Of a DNA stretch of 64,000 nt, positions 52,703 through 60,723 are shown piece after piece. Origin of the DNA: Rhodoferax sp. (GTDB taxonomy: Bacteria; Pseudomonadota; Gammaproteobacteria; Burkholderiales; Burkholderiaceae_C); the NCBI RefSeq assembly GCF_023700745.1, contig NZ_JAMPYG010000005.1, forward strand, positions 1 to 64,000. The letters run 5' to 3'. A model generated the notes under the pieces. It made no database searches and was not told where the DNA came from. It worked only from the letters and a program-made list of their open reading frames with translations. How positions within the stretch are numbered: position 1 is the stretch's first letter; every line of letters starts with the position of its first letter. The position numbers and the translations under genes were made by a program.

Positions 52703-54462
52703 GCCCACCAATGGCTGAAGCCGACACGCTGACCGGGCTGGACCGTGCCCTGGTGGCCTTTCTGCAAGAGGTACAACCCAGCCCTGACCCGCTGCACAGC
52801 GCACTGGCTGCGCGGGTCAGCCAGCAGTTTGGCCTGGGCCACGCGTGTCTGGACCTGGCCAGCTTGCCACCTGAATTACGCCAGAGCGCCGCCAGTCTGC
52901 CCTGGATCGAAGGCCCTAACAGCCCGCTGGTGCTCGACGGTGCGCGCCTGTACCTGCGCCGCAATTGGCAAGCCGAACAAAGCATCCGTGCCTCGATTGC
53001 CGCACGCCTGGCGCAGCCCTGCCCCGCGCCGGTGTATCTCACCGAGACACTCTCGCAACTGTTCGGAGCGGGCCAATCAGGTACCGCCCCGGATTGGCAA
53101 AAAGTGGCCTGCGCACTGGCCGCGCGCAAACGTTTCACACTCATCACCGGCGGCCCCGGCACCGGCAAAACCACCACCGTGGTGCGCCTGCTGGCCCTGC
53201 TGCAATCGGACCCGGAACGCCAGCACACGCCCTTGCGCATCGCGCTGGCGGCACCCACCGGCAAGGCGGCAGCGCGGCTGGGCGAGTCCATTGCCTCGGC
53301 ACTGCTCAAGCTGCCCGAACACCTGCAACAACACATTCCGACCCAGGCCGTCACCCTGCACAAACTATTGCAAGTGCGCAGCAAGCTGGCCCAAGACGCC
53401 GTGCCCGAGCTGGCCGTGGACCTGGTGGTGGTGGACGAAGCGTCGATGATCGACCTCGACATGATGGCCCGCCTGCTGGCCGCCGTTCCCTTGGGCGCCA
53501 GCCTGATCCTGCTGGGCGACAAGGACCAGCTGGCATCGGTCGAGGCCGGCGCCGTGATGGGCCAGCTGTGTGCCGGTGCCGACCTGGGCCGGTACACCCC
53601 CGACACCCTGGCCTGGCTGGCGCAAACCACCGGGGCCGACCTGAGCGCCTGGGCTGGCGACGGTTCGGCCCTGGCGCAGCAGACCGTCATGCTGCGCCTG
53701 AGCCACCGCTTTGCCGGCGACAGCGGCATCGGCCAATGGGCGCGTGCGGTGAATGCGGGCGATGTGGCCGGCGTAGAAAAACTGTGGCGCCAGGCCCCAG
53801 GCTGGCAAGCCACCACAGCCATTAGCGTCGACCGCCTGCAACCCGGTCAGCCCCAAGACGCGCGCCTGACCGTCCTGGTCAAACACGGCTGGACAACCTG
53901 GCTGCAAGCCCTGCAGCCGCTGAAAACGACCGCGTGCAGCGACGCCCAGGCGCTGGCCGCCCTGCAGGCATTTACAAAATTTCAGGTGCTGTGCACCGTG
54001 CGCGACGGCCCCTGGGGCGTCAACAGCCTGAACCAGCGCATGGCCAGCAGCCTGGGCCTGCCCGGCGAGGGCTGGTACGCCGGCCGCCCGGTGATGGTGA
54101 CGCGCAACGACTACAACCTCAAACTGATGAATGGCGACATCGGCCTGTGCCTGCATCACGCGCGGGGTTTGCGCGTGGCTTTTCCGGACGGCCAAGGCGG
54201 CGTGCGCTGGGTCTTACCGGCCCGGCTGGACGCGGTAGAAACCGTGTTTGCCATGACCGTGCACAAATCACAAGGCTCGGAGTTTGACCATGTGGCCCTG
54301 GTGCTGCCCGACCGGCCGGTGGCAGTGTTGACGCGCGAGCTGCTGTACACCGGCATGACGCGGGCCAGGGCACGGCTGACCCTGGTGGTGCCGCAGGCCG
54401 GTGTGCTGTTGCACGCGGTAGCGGTCAAGGTGCTGCGCAGTGGTGGGCTGACTGAACTGTGA
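52699..54462 (+). CDS. recD: Exodeoxyribonuclease V alpha chain, RecD
   Basis: 587 residues, the 5'-3' helicase subunit. Walker A is ITGGPGTGKTTTVVRLL (about residues 148-164), Walker B VVDEASMIDLDMMARLL, and MTVHKSQGSEFDHVALVLP plus LLYTGMTRARARLTLV are motifs V and VI. The ATG overlaps the recB stop (ATGA), completing a recC-recB-recD set. Length is close to the family mean. It is the last gene of the transcript; no clear terminator follows. Confidence 0.96.
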   Translation: MSPPMAEADTLTGLDRALVAFLQEVQPSPDPLHSALAARVSQQFGLGHACLDLASLPPELRQSAASLPWIEGPNSPLVLDGARLYLRRNWQAEQSIRASIAARLAQPCPAPVYLTETLSQLFGAGQSGTAPDWQKVACALAARKRFTLITGGPGTGKTTTVVRLLALLQSDPERQHTPLRIALAAPTGKAAARLGESIASALLKLPEHLQQHIPTQAVTLHKLLQVRSKLAQDAVPELAVDLVVVDEASMIDLDMMARLLAAVPLGASLILLGDKDQLASVEAGAVMGQLCAGADLGRYTPDTLAWLAQTTGADLSAWAGDGSALAQQTVMLRLSHRFAGDSGIGQWARAVNAGDVAGVEKLWRQAPGWQATTAISVDRLQPGQPQDARLTVLVKHGWTTWLQALQPLKTTACSDAQALAALQAFTKFQVLCTVRDGPWGVNSLNQRMASSLGLPGEGWYAGRPVMVTRNDYNLKLMNGDIGLCLHHARGLRVAFPDGQGGVRWVLPARLDAVETVFAMTVHKSQGSEFDHVALVLPDRPVAVLTRELLYTGMTRARARLTLVVPQAGVLLHAVAVKVLRSGGLTEL

Positions 54463-54755
54463 ATGGCCTGAAGTCAGCGGGGCTGCGTAAGGGCTGCGGG
54501 TTGATCTTTCCGACTGGCAGCGGGAGCTCACGAGCAGCAGGAAAGTCATCACAGTCAAATTTCCATTAATGCGCCCGGCTGATGGGGATTCACGTTACGT
54601 TCAGGATCCCGGTATCGCATACACGTGCTGATCAGCAGTTCACCTAAGCTTACGTGGCACCCATGGTGAAGGTCATCGCTAAACTGATGGCTTCAGTCAT
54701 CTTTCCGAAGGAGTCGGCCGATGCGGTCCCCGCCGTATTCGTACCAAAAAAAATC
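54463..54755. other. Gap between recD and the HNH gene
   Basis: 293 bases with no recognisable gene, RNA or terminator. The frame of the HNH gene stays open back to 54654, but that upstream part (MVKVIAKLMASVIFPKES) does not look like the family N-terminus. The composition drops toward AT compared with recD, as in the HNH gene itself. Confidence 0.45.
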
Positions 54756-55538
54756 ATGGCAACCGGACTTTGGACCAAGGAACAAATCAAGCTGGCGTTT
54801 CACTTGTACTGCCAACTTCCCTACGGACGGATTCACGGGCGCAACCCCGAAATCATGGCATTGGCAAAAGTAATTGGCCGTACCGCCGACGCAGTCGCAA
54901 TGAAAATGCTCAACATTGCCAGCATCGACCCTGCAATCACCAGCTCAGGTCGTGCGGGTTTGGGCAACGCCTCGGCTCTAGATCGTGCAGTATGGGATGA
55001 GTTTCACGCAGACTGGGAGCGTTTGGCAATCGAATGCCAGCTACTGCGTCAGCAACTGGACAAAACCGCCATAGTCGAATCTGAGCTTGAAAACGATGTG
55101 TTGATCCCAGACGATTTCACTGCTGAAACGCGTCAGGTTCTGACAACTCAGCGCATCAAGCAGCATTTTTTTCGTCGAGCGGTTCTCAGCAGTTATCGTG
55201 GTCGTTGCTGCATGTCGGGGCTTTCTGATACTCGCCTGTTGATTGCCAGCCACATCGTTCCATGGAGCGCTGATAAGGCAAACCGGCTTAACCCCAGCAA
55301 CGGACTTTGCCTGTCTGCGATCCATGACCGTGCTTTTGACAAAGGGCTGATTTCTTTGACCGAGGACTGGCGTGTCCTTTTGTCAAACGAACTCCGCCAA
55401 CGTGAAGATGCGTTTGTGAAGGCGGTCTTTTTGCCATTGGAAAACCAGCCGATTGAAATGCCAGAAAAATTTAAACCAAACGACCAATTTATGAGCCACC
55501 ATCGAGCATCCGTTTTTTTAGATGGCGCTCGCATTTAG
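54756..55538 (+). CDS. HNH endonuclease, putative restriction-type
   Basis: 260 residues from the ATG at 54756. Residues 1-60 (LWTKEQIKLAFHLYCQLPYGRIHGRNPEIMALAKVIGRTADAVAMKMLNIASIDP) are the N-terminal helical domain that commonly precedes a class of putative HNH restriction nucleases. The HNH core is RGRCCMSGLSDTRLLIASHIVPWSADKANRLNPSNGLCLSAIHDRAFDKG, with His166, Asn182 and His190. The gene has lower GC than the recBCD genes and rare codons, so it looks acquired. The next gene begins nine bases later with its own GGAG, so the two form a unit. No methyltransferase is present, so it may cut modified or invading DNA; this is inference. Start may alternatively be at 54654. Confidence 0.85.
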   Translation: MATGLWTKEQIKLAFHLYCQLPYGRIHGRNPEIMALAKVIGRTADAVAMKMLNIASIDPAITSSGRAGLGNASALDRAVWDEFHADWERLAIECQLLRQQLDKTAIVESELENDVLIPDDFTAETRQVLTTQRIKQHFFRRAVLSSYRGRCCMSGLSDTRLLIASHIVPWSADKANRLNPSNGLCLSAIHDRAFDKGLISLTEDWRVLLSNELRQREDAFVKAVFLPLENQPIEMPEKFKPNDQFMSHHRASVFLDGARI

Positions 55539-55547
55539 GAGCTAAAA

Positions 55548-55937
55548 ATGATTTTTCCCGACGAGTGCAACCCAGCAATTTTTCATGAAGATGTTTTTTA
55601 CGCGTACTTTCTGCTGTACCGACACCTAGCATCGCGCCACAACATTTGGGGAGGTCATGGGCTAGAAACATTCGGTGAAGACTCTGAAATTGCCAGGAAC
55701 TCCGACCTGAACTTTGTTTGGACAGTCCTCGATTGCGGCGAGGGAGCAGATCAGTGGATCGTCCCCGGGCTGCAATTTGTGAGCCGCATTTGCTATGTGC
55801 TAACCGAAGTGCCATATAAAACGACGCGCCGATCCAGTTTCGTACTGAAGGTCGTCCGCGCCCGATCACCCGGCGCGGCCTTGGCTGCCGAACCACAACC
55901 TTGCACCAGATCATGCAGAGACAAGCATCTGCAATAG
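55548..55937 (+). CDS. Unknown protein paired with the HNH nuclease
   Basis: 129 residues. The first 98 are compact and aromatic (FHEDVFYAYFLLYRHLASRHNIWGGHGLETFGEDSEIA, DQWIVPGLQFVSRICYVLTEVPY), low in GC and coupled to the HNH gene by nine bases with a GGAG ribosome binding site. The last 30 residues (RARSPGAALAAEPQPCTRSCRDKHLQ) are of different, GC-richer composition and look like read-through into chromosomal DNA, so the gene may have lost its original end. I do not recognise the family. An inhibitor or accessory of the nuclease is possible from position only. Confidence 0.65.
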   Translation: MIFPDECNPAIFHEDVFYAYFLLYRHLASRHNIWGGHGLETFGEDSEIARNSDLNFVWTVLDCGEGADQWIVPGLQFVSRICYVLTEVPYKTTRRSSFVLKVVRARSPGAALAAEPQPCTRSCRDKHLQ

Positions 55938-55985
55938 TTGACTGCGGATAGTCCCCATGACCCGTTTGCCATTCAAGAGCCCACC

Positions 55986-56609
55986 ATGTACATCCCCACC
56001 CACTTTGCAGAAACCCGACCCGAAGTCTTGCACCGCATCATTCAAACGCACCCACTGGGTATGCTGGTCAACCACACCAGCGCCGGACTGGATGCCGAAC
56101 ACCTGCCCTTTGCGTTCGATGCCAGTGCGGGAACGCATGGGGCGCTTCTGGCGCATGTTGCCCGCGCCAACACGCTGTGGCAGCGTTGCCCAAGCGGCAC
56201 GCCGGTGATGGTCGTGTTTCGCGGTGCGCAAGCCTATATTTCACCGAACTGGTACCCCAGCAAACATGAAACGCATCGCCAGGTGCCGACCTGGAACTAC
56301 GAGGTGGTGCATGCCCATGGCACGCTCACCGTGCATGACGACGTGCGCTTTGTGCGCCGCCTGGTGGCACAACTGACGCGCCAGCACGAGGCCACGGAGC
56401 CCAGGCCCTGGAAAATGGGGGACTCTGAACCGCAGTACATCGACACCATGCTGGGCAACATTGTGGGCATCGAAATTGCCGTCACCTCGTTGGTGGGCAA
56501 GTTCAAGCTCAGCCAAAACCGCGACGCGCGGGACCGCCTGAATGCCGCCGATACCCTGGCGTCACGGGGCCACACGGCACTGGCGCAAGCCATGCGCAAT
56601 GTGGGATAA
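55986..56609 (+). CDS. FMN-binding protein of the PaiB family
   Basis: 207 residues from the ATG at 55986 (MYIPTHFAETRPEVLHRIIQTHPLGMLV). The split-barrel flavin fold is shown by HLPFAF, GALLAHVARANTLWQ, VMVVFRGAQAYISPNWYPSKHETHRQVPTWNYEVVHAHGTL and GNIVGIEIAVTSLVGKFKLSQNR, all typical of PaiB 'negative transcriptional regulators'. The frame is open to 55938, but the upstream part is not conserved. In Bacillus PaiB is paired with the polyamine acetyltransferase PaiA; here it lies next to polyamine genes, which may be meaningful. Its biochemical role is not established. Confidence 0.88.
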   Translation: MYIPTHFAETRPEVLHRIIQTHPLGMLVNHTSAGLDAEHLPFAFDASAGTHGALLAHVARANTLWQRCPSGTPVMVVFRGAQAYISPNWYPSKHETHRQVPTWNYEVVHAHGTLTVHDDVRFVRRLVAQLTRQHEATEPRPWKMGDSEPQYIDTMLGNIVGIEIAVTSLVGKFKLSQNRDARDRLNAADTLASRGHTALAQAMRNVG

Positions 56610-56676
56610 GCAGAAGCACAAAAAACTTCTGCCGCTCACCCGCTCTGCGAGCGACGTCGTAATCGTGTGATGTTGT

Positions 56677-57975
56677 TCACAACAGGTCACGCAGCCGGTG
56701 GTACAGGGTACCCAGCACCAGGCTGGGCATGCGCAACAGCGGCCCGCCGGGAAAACGGCGGTGCCGCAATTGGGCAAACAGGTCGAACTGCCCGGCCTGA
56801 CCCGCTACCGCCTGCGCCACCAGTTGCCCGGCCAGCCCGGTGAGGGCCACGCCATGGCCGCTGAAGCCCTGCAGGTAGTACAGGTTGGCGCCCAGGCGGC
56901 CAAAGTCGGGCGCGCGGTTCATGCTGATGTCGACAAAACCACCCCATAAAAATTCGACCGGCGCGTGGCGTAACTGGGGAAAAACTTTTGCCATGCGCGC
57001 GGCCATCAAGGCCTGCAGGTTGGCGGGCGTGCGCGTGGTGTAGCTGACACGGCCGCCAAACAGCATGCGGTGGTCGGCGCTGAAGCGGAAGTAATCCAGG
57101 ATGAAATTGTTGTCGCACACCGCCGCGTTGCTGGGTATCAGGCGCTGGCACAATGCGGGGTCGAGTGGTGCGGTGCCGATGATGTAGGTGCCCACCGGCA
57201 TGATGCGCGGCGCAATGTCAGGCGCCACGGCCGGGCCGTATTCGGCCAGCATGCAGTTACCGGCCAGCACGCCAAAGGGCGCGGTGACCGAACCCTGCGC
57301 TGTGCTGGCCGTTAATTTCTCGCCGCGCTTGAGCCCGGTGACTGCCGAATACTCATAGATCTGCACGCCCAGGCTGGTGGCCGCGCGCGCCAGTCCCAGG
57401 CCGTATTTGAGCGGATGCAGGTGGCCCGACTTGCGCTCAAAGGCACAGGCCTGGTACAGCGGGCTGGCGATGTGGCGCTGCACTTCTGGACCGCTGGCAA
57501 AGTCGGTCACCAGACCGTAGTGCGCCATGGCCTGCATTTCGGCGGCCAGCGCGCGGGCTTTGCGCGCCGAGTCGGCCACATGCAGGTAGCCGTGCTGGCG
57601 GCCGCAGTCAATCTGAAAGTCTTTGATGCGCCGGTCGATCAGCTCGATCGAGGCCAGCGACAGGTCCCAGGCCAGCATGGCCTGGGCGGGACCGAGTTGC
57701 TGCTCAAAGGGTTCCTGGCCACTGGCATACCCCACAATGGCCTGGCCGCCGTTGCGCCCGGAAGCCCCGGCACACACCCGGTCGGCTTCGAGCACCACCA
57801 CTTGGTAGCCGCGCTGCGCCAGCTCAATGGCAGCCGACAAACCGGCAAAACCGGCGCCCACCACCAGCACGTCGGCAGTGACCTCGCCTTGCAACGGCGC
57901 TGCCACGGCGTCGCGCGTGACGCTGGCTTCGTAATAGCTGCGCTGGTTGAGTTGGGTATCCGAGTCAAGCAGCAT
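56677..57975 (-). CDS. puuB: Gamma-glutamylputrescine oxidase
   Basis: A 432-residue FAD-dependent oxidase of the DAO family. The FAD-binding start is VLVVGAGFAGLSAAIELAQRGYQVVVLEAD (residues 36-65), followed by CAGASGRNGGQAIVGYASGQ; ILDYFRFSADHRMLFGGRVSY and YLQGFSGHGVALTGLAGQLVAQA are the typical C-terminal blocks of PuuB/Ord-type enzymes. It oxidises gamma-glutamylputrescine to the aldehyde that PuuC takes. It is separated from the rest of the puu genes by the regulator, recCBD and the HNH pair, and pairs with speB, whose gene ends 12 bases upstream. Confidence 0.92.
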   Translation of the reverse strand: MLLDSDTQLNQRSYYEASVTRDAVAAPLQGEVTADVLVVGAGFAGLSAAIELAQRGYQVVVLEADRVCAGASGRNGGQAIVGYASGQEPFEQQLGPAQAMLAWDLSLASIELIDRRIKDFQIDCGRQHGYLHVADSARKARALAAEMQAMAHYGLVTDFASGPEVQRHIASPLYQACAFERKSGHLHPLKYGLGLARAATSLGVQIYEYSAVTGLKRGEKLTASTAQGSVTAPFGVLAGNCMLAEYGPAVAPDIAPRIMPVGTYIIGTAPLDPALCQRLIPSNAAVCDNNFILDYFRFSADHRMLFGGRVSYTTRTPANLQALMAARMAKVFPQLRHAPVEFLWGGFVDISMNRAPDFGRLGANLYYLQGFSGHGVALTGLAGQLVAQAVAGQAGQFDLFAQLRHRRFPGGPLLRMPSLVLGTLYHRLRDLL

Positions 57976-57987
57976 GCCATGTCACTT

Positions 57988-58905
57988 TCAGGCCAATTTT
58001 GCAATCTGGCCGCACAAATAGGTCCAGACGAACGTGGCGGCGGCGTTGCTGGTGAGCTCGGCGTGGTCATAGGCGGGCGCCACTTCGACGCAGTCCATGC
58101 CGACCATGTTGAGCAGGCTGAGTTCTTCTAGCAGGGTCAGCAGCTGCGAGCTGCTCAGGCCACCGGGCTCGGGGGTGCCGGTGCCGGGCGCAAAGGCGGG
58201 GTCAAGGCAGTCGATGTCGAGCGTGAGGTAACACGGGCGGTTCCCGAGGCGCGCCAAAATTTGCGCCACCACGGGCTGCAGGGCCGCGCCGTCGAGGCCG
58301 CGCAACTGGCGCCCGGTAAAGATCAGGCCACCCTGGTCCTGCACGTAGTGGCGCGCCGCACGCGCGCCGCTGGAGCGCAGGCCGATTTGTACCGTGTGCT
58401 GCGGGCTGACCAGCCCCTCCTGAATGGCTTCATAGGTCCAGGTGCCATGGCCCGAGGGCTCGCCAAAGTGGTCGATCCAGGTGTCGCAGTGGGCGTCAAA
58501 GTGGACCAGCGCCAGCGCGCCATGTTTTTCATGGGCCGCCCGCAACAGCGGCAAGGTGATGGAATGGTCGCCCCCCAGAAATACGCAGTGGTGGCGCGCC
58601 ATGAGTGCGCTGGCCTGGGCCTGGATGCGCGCACGAACTTCGGCCAGCGGCGAGGCATTGGGCAGACGCATGTCGTGGCCGTCACCCAGGTGCCCGAGCG
58701 GTGTGACCTCGAAATGCGGGTGCAGGCCGTCGCACAGCATCAGGCTGGCGCTGCGAATGGCCTGCGGGCCAAAGCGTGCGCCGGGCCGGTGGGTGACCGC
58801 GCCGTCAAAGGGCACCCCGACCACGGCAAAGCGCTGCTGCGCCAAGGCCGGCGCAGCCAGAAAACGGTTGCTGTTGTTGGCGTAGGCAAATTCACCGATT
58901 GGCAT
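57988..58905 (-). CDS. speB: Agmatinase
   Basis: 305 residues from the ATG at 58905, which has a perfect AAGGAGGTG seven bases upstream; the frame is open to 59004. It hydrolyses agmatine to putrescine and urea. Mn ligands are His114 (GGDHS), Asp137, His139 and Asp141 (HFDAHCDTW), and the DIDCLDPAFAPGTGTPEPGG block supplies the last two aspartates. Guanidinobutyrase or another ureohydrolase is possible, but the neighbouring puuB supports agmatinase. It is the first gene of speB-puuB. Confidence 0.92.
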   Translation of the reverse strand: MPIGEFAYANNSNRFLAAPALAQQRFAVVGVPFDGAVTHRPGARFGPQAIRSASLMLCDGLHPHFEVTPLGHLGDGHDMRLPNASPLAEVRARIQAQASALMARHHCVFLGGDHSITLPLLRAAHEKHGALALVHFDAHCDTWIDHFGEPSGHGTWTYEAIQEGLVSPQHTVQIGLRSSGARAARHYVQDQGGLIFTGRQLRGLDGAALQPVVAQILARLGNRPCYLTLDIDCLDPAFAPGTGTPEPGGLSSSQLLTLLEELSLLNMVGMDCVEVAPAYDHAELTSNAAATFVWTYLCGQIAKLA

Positions 58906-59096
58906 GGACACCTCCTTGAAAATAAATCCCCGGCCCGCGTTGGCCCGTCGCCACGGGCACGCCAAATTATTCTGAGTTAAGCCAATTTCAAGGGGCCAAT
59001 TCACCTACCATTGATCAATCCACTGACCCGCAAAGCGTCTGAGCCTTTGGCATCGGGCCTCATGGATGCCATTTTTTCATCGTTCCATTCTTAAAC

Positions 59097-60035
59097 GTGA
59101 CACCACCCATCCAAGATTCGACCCACGCCGCACCCCGCTGGCTCGCCTACCTGTTGCTGGCCACCAGCATGTCCCTGGTCGGCAGCTATGTGGCCCTGAG
59201 CAAACCCCTGGTGCTCGCCCTGCCCGTCTTTTTATTGGCCTGGCTACGCTTTGGTATCGGCGTGCTGGCCATGCCGCACTGGTTGATCAAACCAGACCAT
59301 GAACCGCCCATGCGCCGAGGCACCCATGGCCTGTTGTTTCTGGAGGCCTTGCTGGGTAATTTTCTGTTCACAATTTGTATGTTGTTTGGCGTCAGCATGA
59401 CCACGGCGGTGTCAGCCGGCATCATCATGGCCACCCTACCTACTGTCGTGGCACTACTGAGCTGGCTGGTTTTAAGGGAGCGTATTGACCTGCGCGTGTG
59501 GGCGGCCATCGCCTTGGCCGTCATCGGCATCAGCTTGTTTTCGATCGTCAAACCAGCGCTGTCCGTACCGGCTGGGCACAACGCGTTTTGGGGCAACCTG
59601 CTGGTCTTTGCCGCCGTGCTGTGTGAAGCCGCTTATGCCGTGATTGGAAAGAAGCTGACCGGCAGCTTGACACCCAAACGCATCACCGCACTGATCAACT
59701 TGTGGGGCTTTGCCTTGATGACCCCTTTTGGGGTGTATGCCGCCTGGGGCTTTGACTTTGCGGGCGTGCCCACTCCCATGTGGCTGCTGCTGGTGTTTTA
59801 TGCGCTGGCCGCCAGCGTCTGGACGGTGTGGCTTTGGATGACCGGGCTCAAAACCATTGCGGCTGCACGCGCCGGCGTGTTCACCGTCATGCTGCCCATT
59901 TCAGCGGCTCTGGTGGGCGTGCTCTTTTTAGGTGAAAGCCTGGGTGGCCTGCAATTGTTTGCGTTTGCGCTCTGTCTGGCAGGCGTGCTGCTGGCAACAC
60001 TGCCGGGGCGCGTCAAAGCAGCCGCGCCGCGCTGA
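59097..60035 (+). CDS. DMT-superfamily (EamA) transporter
   Basis: 312 residues with ten hydrophobic segments in two EamA repeats: WLAYLLLATSMSLVGSYVALSK, ILLFLEALLGNFLFTICMLFGVSMTTAV-type, ATLPTVVALLSWLVLRERIDLRVWAAIALAVIGISLF, and the second repeat with FTVMLPISAALVGVLFLGESLGGLQLFAFALCLAGVLLA. Members export amino acids, metabolites or nucleosides. The start is a GTG with no clear ribosome binding site; a later ATG is possible. Its end overlaps the convergent rraA gene by 23 bases. The substrate is unknown; closeness to polyamine genes is the only hint. Confidence 0.85.
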   Translation: MTPPIQDSTHAAPRWLAYLLLATSMSLVGSYVALSKPLVLALPVFLLAWLRFGIGVLAMPHWLIKPDHEPPMRRGTHGLLFLEALLGNFLFTICMLFGVSMTTAVSAGIIMATLPTVVALLSWLVLRERIDLRVWAAIALAVIGISLFSIVKPALSVPAGHNAFWGNLLVFAAVLCEAAYAVIGKKLTGSLTPKRITALINLWGFALMTPFGVYAAWGFDFAGVPTPMWLLLVFYALAASVWTVWLWMTGLKTIAAARAGVFTVMLPISAALVGVLFLGESLGGLQLFAFALCLAGVLLATLPGRVKAAAPR

Positions 60036-60534
60036 CCACCATGCCGTCGGCGTCGGCATACAGCCACTCGCCGGGCTTCACCCAGACACCCTGGACCTGC
60101 ACCGGCAAGTCTTTCAAGCCCTGATTCTGCTTGTCAGTGGGCATGGGCATGCTGGCCAGTGCCCGGATGCCCACATCCAGCACCGCGAGTTCAGCCACAT
60201 CACGCACACAGCCGTCGATCACCACACCGGCCCAACCGTTTTTGGCAGCGGCTGCACCCAGGTTGCCACCCAGCAAGGCGCGCCGCAAGGAGCCGGCACC
60301 ATCGACCACCAGCACCTTGCCGACCCGGCCTTCGGGCGTCTCCTCAAAGCCGCAGGAATCTACCGCCGCCTTGACCAGCGTGTTGTCTTCGAAGCACTTG
60401 ACGGTGACCACCGGACCGCAAAAAACACGACGCGCACCGAAGTCCCTGAACACCGGTGGCAGCGTCCGAAAGTGCTCCGGGGTCGCATTTTTGTGGGCAT
60501 CGCACAAATCACAGGTGGCAAAAGATGGGGTCAT
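60013..60534 (-). CDS. rraA: Ribonuclease activity regulator RraA family protein
   Basis: 173 residues from the ATG at 60534 (MTPSFATCDLCDAHK). The fold and key blocks GPVVTVKCFEDNTLVKAAVDSCGF, VLVVDGAGSLRRALLGGNLGAAAAKNGWAGVVIDGCVRDVAEL and MPMPTDKQNQGLKDLPVQVQGVWVKPGEWLYADADG are those of RraA. Some members are 4-hydroxy-4-methyl-2-oxoglutarate aldolases, and the same residues serve both; the DGCVRD motif is compatible with the aldolase. Function is therefore either RNase E control or aldolase. It overlaps the convergent transporter gene by 23 bases. Confidence 0.9.
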   Translation of the reverse strand: MTPSFATCDLCDAHKNATPEHFRTLPPVFRDFGARRVFCGPVVTVKCFEDNTLVKAAVDSCGFEETPEGRVGKVLVVDGAGSLRRALLGGNLGAAAAKNGWAGVVIDGCVRDVAELAVLDVGIRALASMPMPTDKQNQGLKDLPVQVQGVWVKPGEWLYADADGMVVSAARLL

Positions 60535-60723
60535 GAAAATCGTCCTGGCTTGGTTAATTGGCACTGAAAATTGTAAATCTGCAAAAAACCCAACATAAAT
60601 AACTTTTTCCTCGCAGAATTTGCGTCTTCCCCCTATGAAGGTGCTGCTTTCTCCAGTAGGATTCGCCCCAACCAGCCGATCTTTTTTTGCTGGTGTTTGA
60701 TCAACTACGAAAAGGACTTTCTT

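Noticed and set aside
54654..54755. Upstream extension of the HNH gene
   Set aside because: The 34 extra residues do not resemble the family N-terminus, which starts near MATGLWTKEQ; kept only as an alternative start.
56610..56632. GCAGAAG/CTTCTGC hairpin between the PaiB-like gene and puuB
   Set aside because: Placed where a terminator is expected, but the stem is short and neither strand has a T-run.
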